Origin: Streptomyces sp. NBC_00377
GTDB lineage: Bacteria; Actinomycetota; Actinomycetes; Streptomycetales; Streptomycetaceae
Direction: 5' to 3'
Assembly: GCF_036075115.1 (NCBI RefSeq)
Contig: NZ_CP107958.1
Location: 3,410,001-3,474,000, forward strand
Length of the DNA stretch: 64,000 nucleotides
The notes beneath the pieces were generated by a model, which did not search any database, was not told the origin of the DNA, and saw nothing but the letters and a program-made list of their open reading frames with translations. Below, piece after piece: positions 59,252 through 64,000 of this stretch. A program made the translations under genes and the position numbers. Every line of letters begins with the position of its first letter. The stretch's first letter is position 1.

Positions 59252-60828
59252 CAGACGACCTCCTCTCCGAAGGGCCGGGTCAGGGGCAGTTCGAGGCGCA
59301 CCTCGGTGCCCCGGGAGTCCTGGCCGTGTCCGATGCGGATACGGGCGCCGACCGCGGCGGCCCGCTCGGCCATGCCCACCAGGCCGAAGTGGCCGCTGCG
59401 GCGCAGCTGTTCGAGGGTGGCGCCGGGTGGGAGGCCGGGACCGTCGTCGCGGACGCTCAGGGTGAGGAGTTCGCCGTTCACGGCCGCTCGGACCTCCACG
59501 TGGGACGGGGCCGCGTGGCGGTGGGCGTTCTCCATCGCCTCCGAGGTGATCGTGAGGAGCTGACGGGCCACCGCGGGCGGGACGGGGAGCGTGGCGCGGT
59601 CACCGGAGACGCGATAGCTGACCGGCAGGCCGGTCCGCCCCTCGAAACCACGGGCGTTCGCGGCGAGTTCGGGCAGGAGGTCGACGACCTGCGCCGGGTC
59701 GGACTCACGCCGCAGGTCGGTGAGGAGTTCGCGGGACTCGGCGGCGGCCCGGCGCGCGGCCCGGGCGACCAGTTCGGCGTGTTGCCGCACGATGACCGGG
59801 TCCATGCCCGGCGAGCCCGCCGAGTGGGCCAGGGCGTCCGCCGCGAGGGCCACCCCGTGCAGTGTCTTGGCCACGGAGTCGTGCATCTCCCGGGCCAGCC
59901 GGGCGCGTTCGGCGGCGACCGCCTCGGTGCCGGCCAGCCGGGCCTTGACGGAGGTCAGAGCCTGCGTGGCCGCGCCGAAGCGGAGCATGAGATGGCGCAG
60001 CGAGGAGCCCATCGCGCCGGTGACGACGCACAGGCCCGGCAGCAGCAGTCGCTCGGCGGGGCTGACGCCGATCTCCCGCACGAGGGTCGCGTGGACCAGC
60101 AGCAGGATCAGCGACTGAAGGGACGCGAAGCAGGCGGCGCCCCGCCAGCCGTAGACGATGCCGGCCAGCAGCGGGGTGCAGACGCTGACGTAGGCGAGCG
60201 TGGTGTCCGGCCCCGCCGAGATCAGCAGGAGGGTGCCGAACAGCGTGTCCACGGCCAGGAGGGAGGGGTGGCGCAGGAGGAGGGGGCCGAAGCGTTCCCA
60301 GTCGCGGAAGAGGACGTAGGAGCCCATGAAGGTGACGACCACGGCGGCGCCGACCAGACGGGTGCCCAGGCCCGGGGCGGCGTTGAGGAGCGCGGCGGGG
60401 GTGGCGAGCGCGATCATGGCCAGACGGAACCCGAACACCTGCCGGCACATCGCCTGAAGCGCGTTGACCTGGAGGGAGACGTCCTCCTGGATCGGCACCC
60501 CGGTGACTGCGCCACCCGCCAGGACCGAGGCTTCCACCGGGACCGGGGCGGGGGCCCCCACCGGAACAGTCACCTCGGGACCCGTGGGCCCGGCACCTGT
60601 GGACTCGGAACTGGCAGACCCGGGGCGGCTGAACCCGGAACCCGCGGACCCGGAACCGGCAGACCCGGAACCCGCGGACCCGGAACCGGCAGACCCGGAA
60701 CCGGTGGACCCGGAACCGGTGGCCGTCGGGGCGGGGCCGGCCGGTGTCACCGGTTGCTGCTGTTCCCGGCGGCGGCGCCTCAGTACCGCTCCGCGCGCCC
60801 GTGTCGTCGCCGTGGTCATGGCTGTCAT
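59251..60828 (-). CDS. Sensor histidine kinase of the Tad locus
   Basis: 525 aa. Residues 1-100 are disordered, including six GSGSA-like pentapeptides. About five to six membrane segments follow (LAMIALATPAALLNA through LLLPGLCVVTGAMGSS). The HisKA_3 motif is LAREMHDSVAKTLHGVALAAD with the phospho-His, and the HATPase has SVRDDGPGLPPG and GLVGMAERAAAVGARIRIG. Paired with the LuxR regulator. The ligand is unknown; there is no extracellular domain of note. Confidence 0.93.
   Translation of the reverse strand: MTAMTTATTRARGAVLRRRRREQQQPVTPAGPAPTATGSGSTGSGSAGSGSAGSGSAGSGSAGSGFSRPGSASSESTGAGPTGPEVTVPVGAPAPVPVEASVLAGGAVTGVPIQEDVSLQVNALQAMCRQVFGFRLAMIALATPAALLNAAPGLGTRLVGAAVVVTFMGSYVLFRDWERFGPLLLRHPSLLAVDTLFGTLLLISAGPDTTLAYVSVCTPLLAGIVYGWRGAACFASLQSLILLLVHATLVREIGVSPAERLLLPGLCVVTGAMGSSLRHLMLRFGAATQALTSVKARLAGTEAVAAERARLAREMHDSVAKTLHGVALAADALAHSAGSPGMDPVIVRQHAELVARAARRAAAESRELLTDLRRESDPAQVVDLLPELAANARGFEGRTGLPVSYRVSGDRATLPVPPAVARQLLTITSEAMENAHRHAAPSHVEVRAAVNGELLTLSVRDDGPGLPPGATLEQLRRSGHFGLVGMAERAAAVGARIRIGHGQDSRGTEVRLELPLTRPFGEEVV
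60632..60721 (-). repeat. 15-base tandem repeat in the kinase N-terminus
   Basis: Six units of the type GACCCGGAACCGGCA from 60632 to 60721, coding the GSGSA pentapeptides of the disordered N-terminus. Two units are identical; length polymorphism is likely. Confidence 0.85.
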
Positions 60829-60837
60829 GTCGTCCGC

Positions 60838-61725
60838 CTAGTCGCCCGTGATCGAGCTGAAGTCCGTGCCGGAGCCGAGCAGCATCCCTGCGCCGAGGAG
60901 AAGCATCGTCGCCGGGACCATGAACGTCGTGATCATCAGCGTGGCCTTGGGGACCGCCCGGGCCGCCTTGCGGCGCGCGTTCTGCGCGTCGGTGCGGCGC
61001 ATGTCCTTGGCGATCGAGACGAGCGTGTCGACGATCGGCGCGCCGAGCTCCTCGCCCTGCTGGAGTGCCGTGACGAACATGGCGACCTGCTCGGAGTCGT
61101 TGCGCCGGCGCAGCTCCTGGAAGGCCTCGCGGCGGCTCACGCCCAGGTCCATCTGACGCAGGGTGATGCGGATCTCGTCCGCCCAGGGCCCCTCGTACCT
61201 GGACGCCACCCGGTCGAGGGCCTGCCGGAAGCCGAGGCCCGCGCTCACGACCACCGCGAGCACGTCGAGGAAGTCGGGCAGGGTCCGTTCGATGGCGTCC
61301 TTGCGGACCCGGATCGCGGACCAGATGCCGACCTCGGACCAGAACACGCCGAAGGCCAGCATGAGCAGCGCGACGAAGAAGCTGCCCTGGAGCAGCGCGG
61401 CGAACGCGCCGAGGGCGCCGATGGCGCCGTAGACCGCCCGCCGGGCCGCGTAGCGGTCGATCGTCAGACCGCCGGGGTTGCCCGCGAGGTCGATCCTGCG
61501 CCGGTAGCGGGTGACCTGCCTGGGGCCCATCAGGCGCAGGACGGCGGGGGCGTACCGCATGCCCATGCGGTCGATGAGCGAGCCGACGGCACTCGTACGG
61601 GTCGAGCCGACCTCCAGGGCCAGCGCGAGGTCGGTGGGCAGCTTCACCTCGGCCCGGTACATGCGGATGCCGGCGAACATGCCCCAGACACTGAGACCCA
61701 CGGCGAGTGCGAGCAGAAGTTCCAT
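60838..61725 (-). CDS. TadC-like type II/IV secretion F-domain protein
   Basis: 295 aa. The ATG at 61725 is preferred because AGGAGGTGG sits nine bases upstream; a GTG at 61737 overlaps that site. The T2SSF domain appears as LPDFLDVLAVVVSAGLGFRQALDRV, GVSRREAFQELRRRNDSEQVAMFVTALQQGEELGAPIVDTLVSIA, with membrane segments near residues 5-20, 85-130 and 265-285. It forms the inner-membrane platform with TadB encoded upstream. Confidence 0.93.
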   Translation of the reverse strand: MELLLALAVGLSVWGMFAGIRMYRAEVKLPTDLALALEVGSTRTSAVGSLIDRMGMRYAPAVLRLMGPRQVTRYRRRIDLAGNPGGLTIDRYAARRAVYGAIGALGAFAALLQGSFFVALLMLAFGVFWSEVGIWSAIRVRKDAIERTLPDFLDVLAVVVSAGLGFRQALDRVASRYEGPWADEIRITLRQMDLGVSRREAFQELRRRNDSEQVAMFVTALQQGEELGAPIVDTLVSIAKDMRRTDAQNARRKAARAVPKATLMITTFMVPATMLLLGAGMLLGSGTDFSSITGD

Positions 61726-61744
61726 CCCCTGTGCCACCTCCTGC

Positions 61745-62698
61745 TCAGACGTCGATACGGGACATGCGGCGGATGAGGACGAAGCCGACCGCGTAGAGAC
61801 CGAACGCGATGATCACGCACGCCTGGCCGACCGCCGATCCGGTCATGCGGTCCAGCGTTCCGTCCTCGACGCTGTTCATGAGGAACAACGCCCCCACCCC
61901 GAGCGCCGGCACCGCGTAGGACGTCATGTTCACCTGCGACAGCTGGGTCCGCACCTCACGCCGGGTCTCCTTGCGCTCCTCCAGCGTCTCGGTCAGGTTC
62001 CGCAGGGCCCCGACGACCTGGCCGCCCGCGCGGTTGGAGAGGACGAGGGTGGTGACGAGGACGACCAGTTCACGGGAGGGAAGGCGGTCGGCGAGTTCAC
62101 CGAGGGCGTCGTCCATGGAGTGGCCCACCGCCAACTGGTTGGCCACCTTGGCCAGTTCCTCGCCCGCCGGGGCCTCCAGCTCCTCCGCCGCCATGCCGAT
62201 CGCGGTGCGCAGCGCGAGGCCGGCGTGGGTGGCGTTGGCCAGGATGCGGGCGAGTTCCGGGAGTTGGTTGATGAACCTCTCGATGCGTTTCTGGCGCTGC
62301 CAGTTGAGGAACTGCCAGGCCGCCCAGACGCCCAGGAGGCCGGCGATCGGGCCGAAGAAGGGGGCCAGGGTGGCCTGGCCGATCAGCCACAGGCCGGTCA
62401 CCGCCGCCAGCATGTAGACGAAGAACTCGCCGGGTGTCACGTCCAGGCCGGTCGCCGCCAGTTTCCGTTCCAGCTTGCGGCCCGTTTCCGTGCGGCGCAG
62501 CCGGCGGTCCAGGGTGCGGAACCGGCGTCCGCGGCCGGTGTCGGGGAGCCCGCCGGTGCGGGTGAGCCGTTCCACCAGCTCCGCCCGTCGGGCCCGGCCC
62601 TGTCCGTAGGCGTGCAGGCCAGCGACGGCCAGGGCGCAGGTCAGCGCGGTCACGCCGGTGGTGAGGGCGATCAGGGTGTCGAGGTCCATCGGCGTCAC
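61745..62698 (-). CDS. TadB-like type II/IV secretion F-domain protein
   Basis: 317 aa from a GTG that overlaps the CpaF-like stop (GTGA). An N-terminal membrane helix (LIALTTGVTALTCALAVAGL) and two central ones precede the T2SSF domain INQLPELARILANATHAGLALRTAIGMAAEELEAPAGEELAKVANQLAVG and SRELVVLVTTLVLSNRAGGQVVGALRNLTETL; it ends with two further segments. Partner of TadC in the pilus assembly platform. Confidence 0.93.
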   Translation of the reverse strand: MTPMDLDTLIALTTGVTALTCALAVAGLHAYGQGRARRAELVERLTRTGGLPDTGRGRRFRTLDRRLRRTETGRKLERKLAATGLDVTPGEFFVYMLAAVTGLWLIGQATLAPFFGPIAGLLGVWAAWQFLNWQRQKRIERFINQLPELARILANATHAGLALRTAIGMAAEELEAPAGEELAKVANQLAVGHSMDDALGELADRLPSRELVVLVTTLVLSNRAGGQVVGALRNLTETLEERKETRREVRTQLSQVNMTSYAVPALGVGALFLMNSVEDGTLDRMTGSAVGQACVIIAFGLYAVGFVLIRRMSRIDV

Positions 62699-64000
62699 CG
62701 GGCTTCCCTTGTCGTCAGTTCGTGTGCCGCGTGCGCCACCCCGAACGCCTGGGGGATCGGCTGGCCGGCCATGTACAGCCGGTCCGCGGTGCGGCGCGTG
62801 AGGGGGAAGTACTCGAAGACGCCGTGGACGCGGCCGTCGGCGGACATCGGCCGGGCGTCGAAGCGGGCGATCGTCGCCAGCCGGTAGGGCTCTCCGCCGT
62901 GGCTGTCGAGGAGGGCTATCTCGGTGATGCGGCGGGCGCCGTCGGCGAAGCGGGTGAGCTGGACGACGACGTCCACCGCGCTGTTGATCTGGTCGTGCAG
63001 CGCGACGAAGGGGATCTCCACGTCCGACATCGAGGCGAGGGTCTGGAGGCGCATCAGGGCGTCCTCCGCGCTGTTGGCGTGGACCGTGGCCAGGGAGCCG
63101 TCATGGCCGGTCGACATCGCCTGGAGCATGTCGAGGGACTCGCCGCCGCGGACCTCGCCGACCACGATCCGGTCCGGCCGCATCCGCAGGGAGTTGCGGA
63201 CCAGGTCGCGGATGGTGATGCGGCCGTTGCCCTCGACGTTCGGGGGCCGGGACTCCAGGCGGATGACGTGCGACTGCTGGAGCTGGAGTTCCGCCGAGTC
63301 CTCGATGGTGATGATGCGTTCGCCGTCCGGGATCAGACCGGAGAGGGCGTTCAGCAGGGTCGTCTTGCCGGTGCCCGTGGCGCCCGAGACGATCACGTTG
63401 AACTTGGCCTGCACCAGGCCGGCCAGCAGGTACAGCATCTGCTCGTCCAGCGAGCCGAAGCCGATCAGCTCGTGCAGGGTGAAGGAGCGCGGGAAGCGGC
63501 GGATGGTGAGGGTGGGGCCGGTCAGCGACAGGGGCGGGATGATGACGTTGACCCGTTCGCCCGACGGCAGCCGTGCGTCGACCATCGGGTTCGTCTCGTC
63601 GACCCGGCGGTTGACGGTGGAGACGATGCGCTCGATGGTCTGCATCAGCTGGTCGTTCGAGGCGAAGCGGAGGGGGAGCTGCTCCACCCGGCCACCCCGT
63701 TCGACGAAGATCGCGTCGGGGCCGTTCACCATGATCTCGGTGATCGAGGCGTCCTCGAGGAGCGGCTCCAGGATGCCCAGGCCGAGTGCCTCGTCGACGA
63801 CGCGGCGGATCAGCTGGGAGCGCTCCGTCGTCGACAGGACGGGCCCCTCGCGGCTGATGATGTGCCCGAGCACCCGCTCCAGCCGCGCCCGGCGCTCGGC
63901 CGCCGCCAGCGAACTCATCTCGGCGAGGTCGATCTCCTCCAGCAGCTTGGCGCGGTAGGAGGAGACCAGGTGGCCGTCCTCGCCCCGGCCGCCGTTCTCC
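62695..64000 (-). CDS. CpaF/TadA-like secretion ATPase, 5' end off window
   Basis: 435 codons visible; the frame is open to the right edge with upstream residues HLVSSYRAKLLEEIDLAE, so the start lies beyond base 64000. Motifs: Walker A VSGATGTGKTTLLNALSG, Walker B RIVVGEVRGGESLDMLQAM, the Asp box TIEDSAELQLQQSHVIRLESRPPNVEG, and the His box STGHDGSLATVHANSAEDALMRLQ. It powers Flp pilus assembly. Confidence 0.95.
   Translation of the reverse strand, partial: ENGGRGEDGHLVSSYRAKLLEEIDLAEMSSLAAAERRARLERVLGHIISREGPVLSTTERSQLIRRVVDEALGLGILEPLLEDASITEIMVNGPDAIFVERGGRVEQLPLRFASNDQLMQTIERIVSTVNRRVDETNPMVDARLPSGERVNVIIPPLSLTGPTLTIRRFPRSFTLHELIGFGSLDEQMLYLLAGLVQAKFNVIVSGATGTGKTTLLNALSGLIPDGERIITIEDSAELQLQQSHVIRLESRPPNVEGNGRITIRDLVRNSLRMRPDRIVVGEVRGGESLDMLQAMSTGHDGSLATVHANSAEDALMRLQTLASMSDVEIPFVALHDQINSAVDVVVQLTRFADGARRITEIALLDSHGGEPYRLATIARFDARPMSADGRVHGVFEYFPLTRRTADRLYMAGQPIPQAFGVAHAAHELTTREAR

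Overview
The window is high-GC actinobacterial DNA with GTG starts, strong codon bias, WhiB-like and IclR/PadR regulators and several leaderless -10 promoters. The gene content (DUF6542, DUF4245, DUF402, a whiB-like gene between glpX and fumarase, a Tad pilus locus) points to a Streptomyces chromosome. From memory, the ychF-ppgK-ispH-xseA-xseB-glpX-whiB-like-fumarase-fumC stretch matches conserved core synteny in Streptomyces; this was not checked against a database.

Region 1 (1-16448, all minus strand) is most of a biosynthetic gene cluster that runs off the left edge. It holds a dissociated fatty-acid/type II PKS-like set: ketosynthase, dehydratase, two ACPs, ketoreductase, malonyltransferase and an adenylate-forming ligase. 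With it are an SbnA/SbnB pair that should make L-2,3-diaminopropionate, a stand-alone lantibiotic-dehydratase-like protein of about 775 residues, a class I aminotransferase, a GcvT-like folate protein, a GNAT domain fused to about 500 residues of unknown fold, and a DrrAB-like ABC exporter. Most genes overlap by 1-20 bases, so the block looks like one or two operons. No precursor peptide is visible. The simplest inference is a small amino-acylated lipid or polyene amide built from Dap, an acyl-ACP and possibly an aminoacyl-tRNA. I do not recognise the product.

Region 2 (16797-20720) is an accessory flank: a short 107-aa gene, two IclR regulators around a cyclase/kynurenine-formamidase-like hydrolase and a small unknown protein, and a decayed PIN-domain toxin fragment. 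Clear palindromes lie in the intergenic gaps.

Region 3 (21084-39892) is core metabolism: ychF, a DUF6542 membrane protein, ppgK, ispH, xseAB, a RutE-type nitroreductase, DUF4245, glpX, a whiB-like gene, a DUF1707 protein, class I fumarase, fumC, DUF402, a SpoIIE-type phosphatase and a class A penicillin-binding protein.

Region 4 (40167-53156) has SPFH plus ribbon-helix-helix, PadR plus an ABC transporter of the FtsX type, a roadblock-like operon, an AI-2E/PerM-type permease, a tandem pair of secreted SLT-type lytic transglycosylases, a PIN-PhoH protein and uppS.

Region 5 (53157-56227) shows genome scarring: an intrinsic terminator, a methyltransferase whose start abuts an IS605-type TnpB remnant with right-end hairpins, a DUF192 protein and a RibD C-terminal fragment.

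Region 6 (56202-64000, minus) is a Tad/Flp pilus locus: CpaF (partial at the right edge), TadB, TadC, a histidine kinase/LuxR response regulator pair, a Flp-like pilin, a TadE/G-like protein, a lipoprotein and an OmpA-family protein.
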